DNA of 64,000 nucleotides from assembly GCF_000427095.1 (NCBI RefSeq), contig NC_021487.1, forward strand, positions 1,565,146-1,629,145. The letters are read 5' to 3'. The position numbers and the translations under genes were made by a program. Below the pieces are notes generated by a model. The model had not been told where the DNA came from and ran no database searches. It worked only from the letters and a program-made list of their open reading frames with translations. Positions 46,457-55,518 of this stretch are shown piece after piece. Numbering within the stretch: the first letter of the stretch is position 1; each line of letters opens with the position of its first letter. The DNA is from Chthonomonas calidirosea T49. GTDB lineage: Bacteria > Armatimonadota > Chthonomonadetes > Chthonomonadales > Chthonomonadaceae.

Positions 46457-46786
46457 TCTTATCCCTCCTCTCTACAGACCCCGGCCAGCAAGATGCGTCG
46501 CGTCCAGGATGTCGTAGGGTTTTGTACATTTCTAAAGATCTAGTTCATCACAAGCGCGTTTCCTTCCTGCCTGTTGGTTTCTCTGTTTTCTATATTCTAT
46601 TGCTCCAAGCGAGACATGTAGGGCCTACACGGACAGATATGTCCGCTTATCCAAATAGGCATGCCCAACTCTCTCTGCGGAAAGAACTGCACGAACGATA
46701 GAGCAGTAGAATGCACTTGCCTCAAACTTAACTGCGTCCTGCGCGTTTCTGTGCGGGAAGAGCGGAGAAACGCCCTATTTTAGGGT
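46457..46786. other. intergenic region between the dioxygenase and WbsX-like genes
   Basis: A 330-base gap between divergent genes. CGGACA-GATA-TGTCCG (46630-46645) is a 6-bp dyad that could be an operator. CCCTATTTTAGGG lies just before the next start. No gene is seen. Confidence 0.4.
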
Positions 46787-47878
46787 ATGCTAAGATTGAT
46801 GAAGTGTTGTCGCTCCCTTTTAGTTGCCTTTTTCTGTATATGCCTTCAGGGCGCCTATGCGAAGGGGCTAAAAACCCCTCCCCCGCTTGTAGGCTGCTAC
46901 TATTTTGACGGCTGGGCGGATCGCTCCGCCAATAACTTTCATCTCGACAGCATGCCTCAAAACTATCCGCAAAGGGAGCCACTGAGCGGCTGGTACGACG
47001 ACACTCTGCCTCTCGTTCATCAACAAGTGGCCTGGGCACGTCAAGCTGGTATTGACTTCTTCATTTTCGACTGGTACTACCTCGCACATGATACAAACGC
47101 ACATGAGCGCAAATCGCTGAATTCGGCCGTGAAACTCTTTCGTAGCGATCCCAATAAGCTTGGTATGCGATATGCTCTGCTCTACGTCAACAACGGAATC
47201 TTCAGTATTCCTCCTTCAGAGTGGGATGCACAGTGTGCGCGTTGGATTAAAGAGGATTTTTCTGATGCCAACTACGTGAAAATCGAAGGCAAACCCTTAC
47301 TCGTGGTCTTCAGTGTGAGCGATATGGAAAAGACCTGGGGTGGTGCAGAGGGGGTTGCGAAGGCATGGCAACGCTTGCGTGAACTGGCGCGCCAGGCTAA
47401 CCTGCCGGGGGTATATCTGGTCGCATGCGCCACGCCGGGGCCGCAGCATGGCTGGAACGACCTTAATCGGTTGGTGCAGGAGGGCTACGATGCCTTCTCT
47501 GGCTACAACTATCTGGGTGTGCCGGGCACTCACGAGGGCGAAAACCCCTACGCCCTGCTAATAGATGGCAGTTTACAGATTTGGGACGATTTCGCTAACG
47601 ACGGTAGAAAGCCCTATATTCCCGTGATTACCGATGGATGGGACCCACGGCCCTGGCATGAAACCAACTTTTGGTATACACGTACCCCTCAGGAGTTCGA
47701 GCTGTTTGTGCGTATGGCACGCGAGTGGTGGCTAGCGCACCCCAACATGCATGTCCTGCCCGATCGACCCCTACTGTTTGTGGAAGCGTGGAATGAGTTA
47801 GGTGAAGGCAGCTACATTGTACCCACCAAAGGCGATCGCTTTGCCTACCTCGATGCTCTCAAACGCGCTTTGAAATAG
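46787..47878 (+). CDS. secreted WbsX/GH99-like domain protein
   Basis: A 363-residue protein with a signal peptide (LLVAFFCICLQGAYA). Next come GCYYFDGWAD, QVAWARQAGIDFFIFDWYY, LGMRYALLYVNN and KPLLVVFSVSDM, and finally PLLFVEAWNELGEGSYIVP. These are the blocks of the glycosyltransferase WbsX / GH99-like family (TIM barrel, usually acting on alpha-mannan-like or related glycans, or unknown). There is no strong Shine-Dalgarno sequence. The ATG at 46799 four codons on is an alternative. Confidence 0.82.
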   Translation: MLRLMKCCRSLLVAFFCICLQGAYAKGLKTPPPLVGCYYFDGWADRSANNFHLDSMPQNYPQREPLSGWYDDTLPLVHQQVAWARQAGIDFFIFDWYYLAHDTNAHERKSLNSAVKLFRSDPNKLGMRYALLYVNNGIFSIPPSEWDAQCARWIKEDFSDANYVKIEGKPLLVVFSVSDMEKTWGGAEGVAKAWQRLRELARQANLPGVYLVACATPGPQHGWNDLNRLVQEGYDAFSGYNYLGVPGTHEGENPYALLIDGSLQIWDDFANDGRKPYIPVITDGWDPRPWHETNFWYTRTPQEFELFVRMAREWWLAHPNMHVLPDRPLLFVEAWNELGEGSYIVPTKGDRFAYLDALKRALK

Positions 47879-47998
47879 TCTCCTTACCACCTCACTCCTT
47901 AACAGCCGTGTCATGCCACAAGGTTTCCTCCGTATGAATAGAGTGCGAAGGCGCCCTCGAAGCTAGATAGCGCCACTGCTTTCAGAGGGGGCGAGAAC

Positions 47999-49069
47999 AT
48001 GATGGTTTTTCTTTCCCGCCCTTTAAAGCGCATCGGACAAGCGAGAGAACGGTTATCGCACCGCGTTCTATCCTTAGGCAAGAGACGTTTACGAAACCGA
48101 TATTCCGTTCTAGGAGAAGCACCTATTCTAGACCGTCGTACGCTGATTTTATATAATCCAAAGGCTGGCAGCCTCAAAGCCCAGCCAACAAAAAATGGGG
48201 TTCCCTCTCCGGAGGAGAGCGCGACTGCCCTCCACGAGGCCGCAAAAGCGGTAGGGTTGAATGCCACCATCGAGCCGACGCCGCCTCCGGAGGCTCTCCG
48301 CCAGCGCGTTCTAGCAGCCCAAGCCGAAGGGTATGAGGTAGTTGCGGCTGCCGGTGGCGACGGAACTGTTCGCCCCATAGCGCAAGCGCTTATTGGCACT
48401 TCATTAGTTCTCGGTGTCCTGCCGGTAGGCACCGATAACAACTTTGCCCATTCGCTGGGCCTTCCTTTCTCCCTTCCTGAGGCCATGCAGGTATTGGCAA
48501 CCGCTCCTGTGCGACGTGTGGATGTGGGTTGCATCGGGGAGGAGTATTTTCTAGAGGCAGCAGGTGTGGGGCTTTTCGCTCAGATTATCTCTCTGTTTGG
48601 CCCTGATGGGCCGCACCTTTTTCGCTTTGGAAGGGATTGGAAGCTGCTTCTACCACTTCTTCTAAACCCGCCTGCCCGACGTCTTCAACTTGTGCTTGAT
48701 GGTAACACCTATGCAGAAGAGGCGACGATGGTTTCGATATGCAACTCGATCTATCTTGGCGCCCGCTTTGCCGTCGCTCCCGACGCCAAGCTAGACGATG
48801 GGTTATTCGATGTTGTTATGGTGGGTGCGCTTTCGCGGTGGGAACTGCTCCGTTTTGCCTTGGCGCTTCGATTTGGCAACACCCTCCAACTCCCCAAAGT
48901 TACCTGCCTACGTGCGCGAGAGGTCGAGATCAGCCGCGTACGCTACCGACAACGTCCTCTGCCCGTCCACGCCGATGACCATATCGCAGCTCATACTCCC
49001 GTGAAGATCAAGGTCATACCTCAAGCCCTCTGTGTGGTTGCACCTGACTCTACGCAGAGTGCCCCGTGA
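47999..49069 (+). CDS. diacylglycerol kinase-like lipid kinase (YegS/DgkB family)
   Basis: A 356-residue kinase. After an N-terminal basic stretch of about 45 residues come LILYNPKAGSL (near 50) and AAAGGDGTVRPIAQALIG (near 118), the nucleotide-binding GGDGT loop. LGVLPVGTDNNFAHSLGLP is the usual GTxNDFA block with Asn in place of one Asp. The C-terminal ARFAVAPDAKLDDGLFDVVMVG is the second conserved block. It phosphorylates a lipid such as diacylglycerol or sphingosine-like bases at the membrane. The end overlaps the convergent Nramp gene by 20 bases. Confidence 0.9.
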   Translation: MMVFLSRPLKRIGQARERLSHRVLSLGKRRLRNRYSVLGEAPILDRRTLILYNPKAGSLKAQPTKNGVPSPEESATALHEAAKAVGLNATIEPTPPPEALRQRVLAAQAEGYEVVAAAGGDGTVRPIAQALIGTSLVLGVLPVGTDNNFAHSLGLPFSLPEAMQVLATAPVRRVDVGCIGEEYFLEAAGVGLFAQIISLFGPDGPHLFRFGRDWKLLLPLLLNPPARRLQLVLDGNTYAEEATMVSICNSIYLGARFAVAPDAKLDDGLFDVVMVGALSRWELLRFALALRFGNTLQLPKVTCLRAREVEISRVRYRQRPLPVHADDHIAAHTPVKIKVIPQALCVVAPDSTQSAP

Positions 49070-50450
49070 CCAGCGCCCACAGCATGAACAAGGATGCAAC
49101 CCCTAACAACAGCACGGCCAATCCTCCCAAGAGATTGCTTAGAGGGCGATTTGTGCGGGCCTTCATCACTTTGGAGTTATTACAAATAAAGAGAAGCACC
49201 ACCAACAGAGGCACTGCGACGACACCGTTGAGCACAGAGGCATAGAAGAGCGCTTTAATGGGACTCACTTTCCGAAAGAAGTTGAGCAAGTAGCCCACCA
49301 GCACCATACCGGCAATGGTAAGATAGAAGGCACGCGCCCTTTGAAAACGGCGATATAATCCGTGTCGCCAGCTTAAAGTTTCGGAGAGCGCATAGGCTGC
49401 AGAGCCGGCTAGTGTGGGAACAGCAAGTAGTCCCGCGCCCAAAATGCCCAATGCAAAAAGCCAATAGGCGATTTTACCGCCGAGAGGTGCCAGCGCCCTC
49501 GCAGCATCTTGAGCGGTATTGATGTTGGTCACCCCTTTTGCGTGGAGCGTAGCCGCGGTGCAGATAATAATGAAAAACGTCACAAGTTGCGAGACGAGCA
49601 TGCCGGCAGCCGTATCGGCGCGCAAGTTATGCATCTCGGCCTCATTGGGAGAGCGCTTACGTTTTCCAGGAGCGTCGGCCTCGTGCTGTGCAATAAGCTC
49701 TTCCACCTGCTGTCCCGCCTGCCAAAAGAAAAGGTAGGGGGATATGGTGGTACCAAGCGAGCCAACTAGCGCCATCAAGTAGTCGGTTTTCCATTGCCAC
49801 GTCGGCAGCACGAGGTTCTTAAAAATGAGGCTCCAGGAGTTATGTACCGATGGCATCAGAGCAGTAATGGCATAGGCAATAAATGTTAGGCAAAGCCATT
49901 TGAGGAATCGAGCATAGTGCGCATAAGGCATGAAGATCTGGGTCAGCATCATGAAAAGAGCGATGATGCTAAGCCATAAGAGAAAAACACCGTGAAAGAG
50001 CATTTGGGCGGAAGAGGCCATGATGTTGAGATCGGCGTAGATATTGATGATATTGGTGACCATCAGCAGGAAAACACACCCTAGCAAGAGCCACTTCGGG
50101 TAGTGCTCCTTAACCACCGCTGCCAACCCCTTCCCCGTCAGCAGCGCCACACGCCCACACATCTCTTGAACGGCGATCATGAGCGGGAGACATAGGAGGG
50201 TAGGCCACAGTAGTTTGTAGCCGAACTGGGCCCCCACAACCGAATAGGTGCCGATGCCCGCGGGGTCGTTATCGGCCGCACCGGTAATCAGTCCAGGACC
50301 GAGGCTTTTCCAAAACGGTTTTTTCACGCGAATGTCCGGCTCTTCCACGCGCGCGTTCGCTACGTCCTCCTGGTCTGCTATACGCTCTTCATGGGTTTCG
50401 GCCTCTGCCGATAAGCCCGTATCAGGCAGGTTTACTGACTCCTCACTCAT
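49050..50450 (-). CDS. divergent Nramp-family cation transporter
   Basis: A 466-residue protein with about 11 hydrophobic helices. TM1 reads GPGLITGAADNDPAGIGTYSV, where classical Nramp/MntH has DPGN, so Asp is kept but Asn is Gly. TM6 reads LGTTISPYLFFWQ, where classical proteins have AxxMPHN, so the metal-binding Met and the His are Ser and Tyr. This places it in the non-canonical Nramp branch, not with Mn/Fe importers. Related clades transport Mg or other hard cations. The ATG at 50450 is chosen. A TTG at 50480 could add 10 residues. No clear Shine-Dalgarno sequence is seen. Confidence 0.88.
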   Translation of the reverse strand: MSEESVNLPDTGLSAEAETHEERIADQEDVANARVEEPDIRVKKPFWKSLGPGLITGAADNDPAGIGTYSVVGAQFGYKLLWPTLLCLPLMIAVQEMCGRVALLTGKGLAAVVKEHYPKWLLLGCVFLLMVTNIINIYADLNIMASSAQMLFHGVFLLWLSIIALFMMLTQIFMPYAHYARFLKWLCLTFIAYAITALMPSVHNSWSLIFKNLVLPTWQWKTDYLMALVGSLGTTISPYLFFWQAGQQVEELIAQHEADAPGKRKRSPNEAEMHNLRADTAAGMLVSQLVTFFIIICTAATLHAKGVTNINTAQDAARALAPLGGKIAYWLFALGILGAGLLAVPTLAGSAAYALSETLSWRHGLYRRFQRARAFYLTIAGMVLVGYLLNFFRKVSPIKALFYASVLNGVVAVPLLVVLLFICNNSKVMKARTNRPLSNLLGGLAVLLLGVASLFMLWALVTGHSA

Positions 50451-50796
50451 AGAATTCGGCGCAAGAGCCCTCGCTTTCAAGCAAGGGAGAATGCGCCTTC
50501 CCTCCTTTCCTTTATTTGCAATGGATGCGCCCCAGACACCCGAAATGGATTGTGCAGCTTACGCCCTCTCCACATAACAATAGACGGAATGACGCCAGAA
50601 AACCATTGAGAGAGCTAACGTCGCATGCCATCCTCCAACGCATCGCATAGGTCTTTGCTAACCTATCGGACGACGCGGATGTGCCCGAAGAGGGTGTAGT
50701 GCTGGAGAGTATCGGCTGCAGAATCCTCCTAGAAGCCGAAAACCCCGCCAACGCACTCCTCGCATGAAGCGCGTTAGCAGGGTGGAAGGCTCGTTT
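50451..50796. other. intergenic region with one minus-strand terminator
   Basis: Apart from the terminator at 50739-50782, no credible gene is seen here. Short frames on the minus strand lack start signals and family features. Confidence 0.4.
50739..50782 (-). terminator. terminator of the 60-residue membrane protein gene
   Basis: Read on the minus strand, CCCTGCTAACGCGC pairs (with G-T wobbles) with GTGCGTTGGCGGGG around a TTCATGCG-type loop, followed by TTTT. It lies 14 bases past the small gene's stop. Confidence 0.7.
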
Positions 50797-50979
50797 TTAG
50801 TAGGTTCCCGTGTTACGGTTGGTCAGCAAGCGGTAGATTTCGAAGATGAGCCATAGAAGCAGCGCTGCCTCGATAATCAGGAAGAGGATGCCTCCTAGGC
50901 CAGCAAACACACCTACCACCAACTTCCAGATCACTATCGCGATCACGATAGAGACAATCAACATTAGTATGCGATACAT
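50797..50979 (-). CDS. 60-residue two-span membrane protein
   Basis: A small protein made almost entirely of two hydrophobic helices (ILMLIVSIVIAIVIWKLVVGVF and GILFLIIEAALLLWLIFEIY) separated by a Gly pair, with a short polar tail (RLLTNRNTGTY). AAAAGGAGCAACCA just before the ATG and a terminator after the stop support a real, single-gene transcript. The pattern recalls other bacterial small envelope proteins, but I recognise no family. Confidence 0.75.
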   Translation of the reverse strand: MYRILMLIVSIVIAIVIWKLVVGVFAGLGGILFLIIEAALLLWLIFEIYRLLTNRNTGTY

Positions 50980-51520
50980 TGGTTGCTCCTTTTGACTGTG
51001 AGACTTCTATTTACGAGTGTCTACGTGGTGGACGACATGCTTATTTGAACTGGTTTCCTATGTTCCCATGGCTTTGAAGGGAAGGGAGCGTAGGGCTATA
51101 TTAGAGAGTTTCCGCATTCTTATCGGGATTGAATACAAAGCTACACTTGATGCATTTTATAGTATAGATTGCCGATAGCAGATACTCCTGCACAAAAGTT
51201 TCACAAACAAGCCACTAGTGTGCCTAAATTTTTGCTGTAGGCACGCAACGCCTTGCACCTCTACCCCCAACGACAAAGGAGAGTGCGCTTTCCCCGTACG
51301 GCTCATGTCGGCGTTTCTGAGCACACATTTCAGGAACTTCTACATAAGATGATTTTCTCCAAAGAAAGGGCTATAATGCATTGGTAGAAGTGTGAAGACG
51401 GCGCTTTTTAGCTACCCCAACATCCTATTCTGTTGCGACATCGGCTTCAGGAACAATTCCCAACAGCTCGTCCGTCATAAAACTAGCCATTTCAAAACCA
51501 CAAAGCAAAGGAGTAGACAA
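50980..51520. other. 540-base non-coding region upstream of the small secreted protein
   Basis: No gene is seen. GGCTATAATG at 51370-51379 is a good -10 element (TATAAT 51372-51377) without a strong -35, and would give a leader of about 140 bases. The rest, including the AT-rich 51110-51200, holds no hairpin I can support. Confidence 0.45.
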
Positions 51521-51964
51521 ATGAAGAAGACACTATGGACAGCGGTGTGTGGAGCCCTTGTGCTCACCATGGGCACATGGGTCTGCCGTGCCCAACGCGT
51601 GGTACCTGTAGGTAACATCCCCGAAGTCTCCGACAAGTCCCCTACTTGGTGGGCTATCTCCGGTTATGAGATCGTGTATATTACCCAAAGCGAGGGACGT
51701 CTAACGCCCATCATGCGCACTGAACTGTTCGACGCACGCACGGTAGAAATTCTCTCGCGCACGCAAGTTCCTCCCTTGACCGCCTCCGATGTCAAAGCGG
51801 TAGGAAATGCCGTGCTTGTGCGCGGCTATCTGCTGATGCGTGTAACGCCTCAGGACGCGCGTGCCGCAGGAACAAGCGTGACCGCTTTGGCGAAACAGTG
51901 GGCAGCCTCAGTGGCACATGTTCTTCCGCGCATCGCTCCGACCCCAAGTCGCTTCGGCATCTAG
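51521..51964 (+). CDS. small secreted protein of unknown function
   Basis: A 147-residue protein with a signal peptide (MKKTLWTAVCGALVLTMGTWVCRAQ). The mature part is about 120 residues, mostly beta/alpha mixed (EIVYITQSEGRLTPIMRTELFDARTVEIL-like strands and an Ala-rich helix). The ATG at 51521 has AAAGGAG at 51507-51513. The open frame reaches 51392, but that extension has no such signal. A strong terminator follows. I recognise no domain. Confidence 0.75.
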   Translation: MKKTLWTAVCGALVLTMGTWVCRAQRVVPVGNIPEVSDKSPTWWAISGYEIVYITQSEGRLTPIMRTELFDARTVEILSRTQVPPLTASDVKAVGNAVLVRGYLLMRVTPQDARAAGTSVTALAKQWAASVAHVLPRIAPTPSRFGI

Positions 51965-51986
51965 TCTATTCTTTAACAACACACGA

Positions 51987-52018
51987 GGGATGTCACAATC
52001 ATGTGACATCCCATTTTT
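51987..52018 (+). terminator. intrinsic terminator of the secreted-protein gene
   Basis: GGGATGTCACA (51987-51997) and TGTGACATCCC (52002-52012) flank ATCA, and TTTTT follows at 52014-52018. Confidence 0.9.
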
Positions 52019-52045
52019 GGTTCGTAGATAGATTCTAGGGCTTGT

Positions 52046-52778
52046 CTAGTCGCAGCTCGAGTTAAACTGCACGATCTTTTCCCAATCTAACGTTCCATCA
52101 GCGCGTGCAAAGTCGTTTAATATATCACGAGTAAAACGATTTACTGCATTTGCCCACTCTTGCAGATAGCGTTCCCGTTGCCTGTCGGGATAATCATACA
52201 TGAGACGCATTAGTTTGAGATAAAAATCGGGGTCTCCTGTTATCTCTTGCCAAAAGGCCTGACCGGAAATAACGCGATAACGCCTTTTCGCGGAAGGCTC
52301 TATCACGCACTTGCCATAAGAGCAACCTAGGATAGGATCAAACTGCTTTCCAAGATTTCTTAAAGGCTGGCGGAGACGATTTTGCAACTCTTGAAATTCA
52401 TCGTTTATCCGAGCGGTCTGACTCGCGTTGAAAATATTCGGTTCTGATTTCACAGTAATCGCTTTGTAGGTCTTTTCCTCTTCAATTTCGATATCTATCC
52501 CTTTGGCACCGAACTTTCTTCCACGGCTTACTGCAAAAACGATAGGCTCCTACAAATGCATCTCCGAAGATGGTCTCGTCAGATGCCTGAGCATGGAGTA
52601 GCAAAATGTGCTCTACCAACTCACCCGCAGTACGCAGTCCCATGGCCCGCAAGAGGTAAGGATTTTTGCGCTTAAGAAGCTCCTTCAAACGAAGATTCGA
52701 TAGGTTCGAAATTCGCCTACTATAGAAATCATCAAGACATCTACGAACGAGAGCTTCTAGCTCACTTAATTCAACCAT
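52046..52778 (-). pseudogene. type II restriction endonuclease (PmeII-like), frameshifted
   Basis: Two frames encode one endonuclease of about 243 residues. The first (52778 to about 52537) has LVRRCLDDFYSRRIS, LKRKNPYLLRAMG, ELVEHILLLHAQASDETIFGDAFVGA. The second continues with FAVSRGRKFGAKGIDIEIEE, ITVKSEPNIFNASQ (catalytic D...xK core), SYGKC, ISGQAFWQEITGD and ends GTLDWEKIVQFNSSCD. These are the blocks of the PmeII restriction family as I recall it. The switch occurs at a T5 run on the coding strand (plus A run 52535-52539). Removing one T restores the frame. It overlaps the methyltransferase gene by eight bases. As read, the nuclease is truncated before its catalytic core. Confidence 0.8.
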
Positions 52779-53658
52779 AAATGGCTTCGCTCTCTCCCAT
52801 CGTATACAGATTTGGCTCTGCTGCCTCTTTGGCTATACGCTCTTTGGCGAGATGCACATACTCCTCTTTGATTTCGATCCCGATGTATCGGCGATCCAAA
52901 CGAACGCAGGCTACTGCCGTTGTACCTGAGCCGATAAAAGGGTCTAATACCACATCTCCAGGCTCAGTAAAAAGTTTGATGAACCATGTAGGCAATTCCA
53001 CAGGAAACGTGGCAGCATGATAACGATTATAGCACTCGGTTGCCATGTGAAGCACATTATCAGGATAAGCTAGCTCACGTCCGAGCCAGTTAGCGACCCG
53101 TTTGCCAAAACCACTGCCAACCTGCGAGGTGAATCGGGTGAGATCGTTTTCGCCAAGCCTCTTAAGCCGTTCATGCCTCCAATCTCCCATCGGCACCGTC
53201 ACGGCTTCCTGAAACATTTTGAACTGCCGTTGTTTCGTAAAATGGAGGAGGCGCTCCCATGCATCTCTAAAACGATTAGGCCATTTGCCTGGATAACAGT
53301 TCTTTTTGTGCCAAATATACTCTTCCGTCCAAAGCCAGCCCTGCTGACGCATGGCCAGAATGAGTTCTAACACATACGTGTGACGCTCACCGTTTACCAC
53401 ACGTTCCTTAATATTCAAGATAAAGGAACCGGTTGGTTTCAGAGCACGCCTCAGCTCCGCTGCAATAGGAAGAAACCACTCTACGTAGTGGTCTGGATGA
53501 ATGCCACCATATACTTCCTTCCGCTGATCGGCATAGGGTGGCGATGTAATAATGAGATCAACACTTTCGTCAGGCAACTGCCTTAGTATCTCACAACAGT
53601 CACCGTGTAGAATCTGGTTTAGAAATGGAATGGGCTGAGCTTCATCAATACGCTGCAT
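52771..53658 (-). CDS. beta-class DNA methyltransferase (TSPPY type)
   Basis: A 295-residue methyltransferase. TSPPY (catalytic motif IV, residues 38-42) precedes the SAM-binding DPFIGSGTTAVAC (motif I, near 238), so the order is beta-class. TSPPY is most often N4-cytosine, sometimes N6-adenine. It starts at ATG 53658 (MQRIDEAQP). An in-frame ATG at 53682 adds eight residues. Neither has a clear Shine-Dalgarno sequence. The restriction gene follows and overlaps, so this is a type II restriction-modification pair whose methylase is intact while the nuclease is frameshifted. The recognition sequence is unknown. Confidence 0.92.
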   Translation of the reverse strand: MQRIDEAQPIPFLNQILHGDCCEILRQLPDESVDLIITSPPYADQRKEVYGGIHPDHYVEWFLPIAAELRRALKPTGSFILNIKERVVNGERHTYVLELILAMRQQGWLWTEEYIWHKKNCYPGKWPNRFRDAWERLLHFTKQRQFKMFQEAVTVPMGDWRHERLKRLGENDLTRFTSQVGSGFGKRVANWLGRELAYPDNVLHMATECYNRYHAATFPVELPTWFIKLFTEPGDVVLDPFIGSGTTAVACVRLDRRYIGIEIKEEYVHLAKERIAKEAAEPNLYTMGESEAIYG

Positions 53659-53844
53659 GCTACAGAGTATACCCTTCAACATCCGTTAGACGTGTGACAC
53701 GTACTCTCCCCAACACCTGGCACTGCCTTCCTCCGGCTAGGGGCAAGGTAATAGATGCGCAGGCAGCGAAGCTTACTTACTATCTACGCTAAAAAACAGC
53801 TGAGAGCGTAGGCTATTCTATTGTTAGCCTGGAGTATGGCACGA

Positions 53845-54666
53845 TCACTTTATGGAATAGGCTGTTCTTTGATCTCCAGGCTTAAAGCTCTCGACGAGCT
53901 TATCTAGTAAGAGATGGCGCACATCGAACTCCGAATCGGATGTGCGACCACTCACCACATAGCCCATACCATCGTGCACAAAGGCAAGCACGATCGATTC
54001 GATGCGGCGCCCCGCTGGGTCTGTCGCCTCGAAGACAAGCCTTACAGCCGGTTCCCCGCAAAAAGTGATCGAGTCTCGTGAGATCGTTTTGACATCCTTA
54101 TAGTGCTGGGGGATATCGGCTTCGACATCCTCCATAAGCGTTTCCGCTGTTTTATTCGACGCGGACAACATGGCAACCCCTAGGCGCTCAAGGCTATCCT
54201 CTTCAGGTTGGAAAAAGACCAGACCATGCGGGATCCCATCCGGTGTTTTTATCGGATAAGCTTTCCAGCCTTTTACATAGTCTACCGTCCAATCTTTTCC
54301 GGCATGATACACCGCTAATGGCGGCATAGTAAACACCTTTACCACCACAGAATAGCGGGTATGCAGTCTTTGAACGGCCGGTTTGCCAGACCCAAGCGGA
54401 TTGTTTACATGATAATAATCATCCAGCACATAGCGTGTTGTCTGAAGGGGCCGATCGATAGCCTGCGTTTTTCCTGTAACGACCACCCCTTTGCCAAAGC
54501 GGCCGCCTGAAAGCACCACCTTATCTCCGGTGATATACCACTCTAGCTTGACAGTCTGCCCTTTTACAACCACCGTAGGGGTTGCCGCAATGCCCTGATC
54601 GGCCAAAGCGAGCGGTGCAGAAAGAAAGGAAGCGAGACCAAGTAGGAGAAGCGTTTGAACTTTCAT
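53845..54666 (-). CDS. secreted protein of unknown function with a PsbP/DcrB-like C-terminal half
   Basis: A 273-residue protein with a signal peptide (MKVQTLLLLGLASFLSAPLALA). Residues about 25-115 form a beta-sandwich-like region (VVVKGQTVKLEWYITGDKVVLSGG). Residues about 130-265 have the layout of DUF1795/PsbP-like domains: FFQPEEDSLERLGVAMLSA, ISRDSITFCGEPAVRLVFEA, GMGYVVSGRTSDSEFD and LDKLVESFKPG. No close family can be named. It is probably exported. No operon partner is evident: the neighbouring SDR gene ends about 95 bases upstream. Confidence 0.7.
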   Translation of the reverse strand: MKVQTLLLLGLASFLSAPLALADQGIAATPTVVVKGQTVKLEWYITGDKVVLSGGRFGKGVVVTGKTQAIDRPLQTTRYVLDDYYHVNNPLGSGKPAVQRLHTRYSVVVKVFTMPPLAVYHAGKDWTVDYVKGWKAYPIKTPDGIPHGLVFFQPEEDSLERLGVAMLSASNKTAETLMEDVEADIPQHYKDVKTISRDSITFCGEPAVRLVFEATDPAGRRIESIVLAFVHDGMGYVVSGRTSDSEFDVRHLLLDKLVESFKPGDQRTAYSIK

Positions 54667-54759
54667 TGGCGTGTTTCCTTACACAGAGAATCTTCCGAGC
54701 GAGTAGTTGCTAAGTACTACCTCAAACGCCTGGTTGCGCTCTACGTGACAATCTGAAAT

Positions 54760-55515
54760 TTAAGTCGTGTTGTCTCTTCTTTTTACCATGAGGGCAGTCG
54801 CCTGATCGAGCGGTTTGAGCACGATCTCATCAATGTTGACATGGGGTGGGCGTGTCGCAGCCCAGACAACTGCGTCGGCGACGTCCTCAGCCGTTAGGGG
54901 CTTTAGGCCCTGATAGACCCGTGCAGCGCGTTCAGCATCCCCCTTAAAACGCACGAGACTGAACTCCGTTTCCACAAGCCCCGGAGCGATCTCAGTGACT
55001 CGCAGAGGACGTCCAAGCCATTCCATCCGCATAACCTGCGTTATAGCACGCACAGCAAACTTTGCTGCATTATAGCCCGCACCGCCCGGATAGGGTTCGC
55101 GCCCAGCGATGCTGCCGATATTGATAACGTGCCCGGCACCGCTGGCTTCGAGCTTCGGCAACAGTTCGCGGGTCATGCGCATCAAACCGAGCACGTTAGT
55201 TCGGAACATCTGTTCCCAATCCTCATCCTTCGCCGCTTCAATGGGATCCAGCCCTAAAGCACCTCCGGCGTTGTTGACCAGCAGGTGAACCTGCTCCACC
55301 TGGCTACAGAATTCACGAATACTTTGAAGGTCAGTAACGTCCAGATAAAAACAGCGTGCGCCCAGTGGCTCTCCCACCTGCCGCAACCTTTCCAAACGTC
55401 GTGCTCCCAAAATCAGCGCAAAACCGGCCCGATGTAAGGCCGTGGCCGTCGCGGCACCTATTCCGCTACTAGCTCCCGTAACGACGGCTACTCTACGTGC
55501 TGTCTCGTTTCCCAT
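54760..55515 (-). CDS. SDR family oxidoreductase (YdfG-like)
   Basis: A 251-residue short-chain dehydrogenase. The NAD(P) motif is TGASSGIGAATA (near 14), with GARRLERLR after it (NADP preference likely), then LLVNNAGGALG, IGSIAGREPYPGGAGYNAAKFAVRAI (Ser-Tyr-Lys active site) and IAPGLVETEFSLVRFKGD. This pattern is close to YdfG (3-hydroxy acid dehydrogenase). The gene follows the deacetylase-like gene by three bases on the same strand, so an operon is likely. Confidence 0.92.
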   Translation of the reverse strand: MGNETARRVAVVTGASSGIGAATATALHRAGFALILGARRLERLRQVGEPLGARCFYLDVTDLQSIREFCSQVEQVHLLVNNAGGALGLDPIEAAKDEDWEQMFRTNVLGLMRMTRELLPKLEASGAGHVINIGSIAGREPYPGGAGYNAAKFAVRAITQVMRMEWLGRPLRVTEIAPGLVETEFSLVRFKGDAERAARVYQGLKPLTAEDVADAVVWAATRPPHVNIDEIVLKPLDQATALMVKRRDNTT

Positions 55516-55518
55516 GAG

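Noticed and set aside
50512..50751. 79-codon minus-strand frame between the Nramp and small membrane protein genes
   Set aside because: It includes the downstream terminator of the small gene and has no ribosome binding site or domain.
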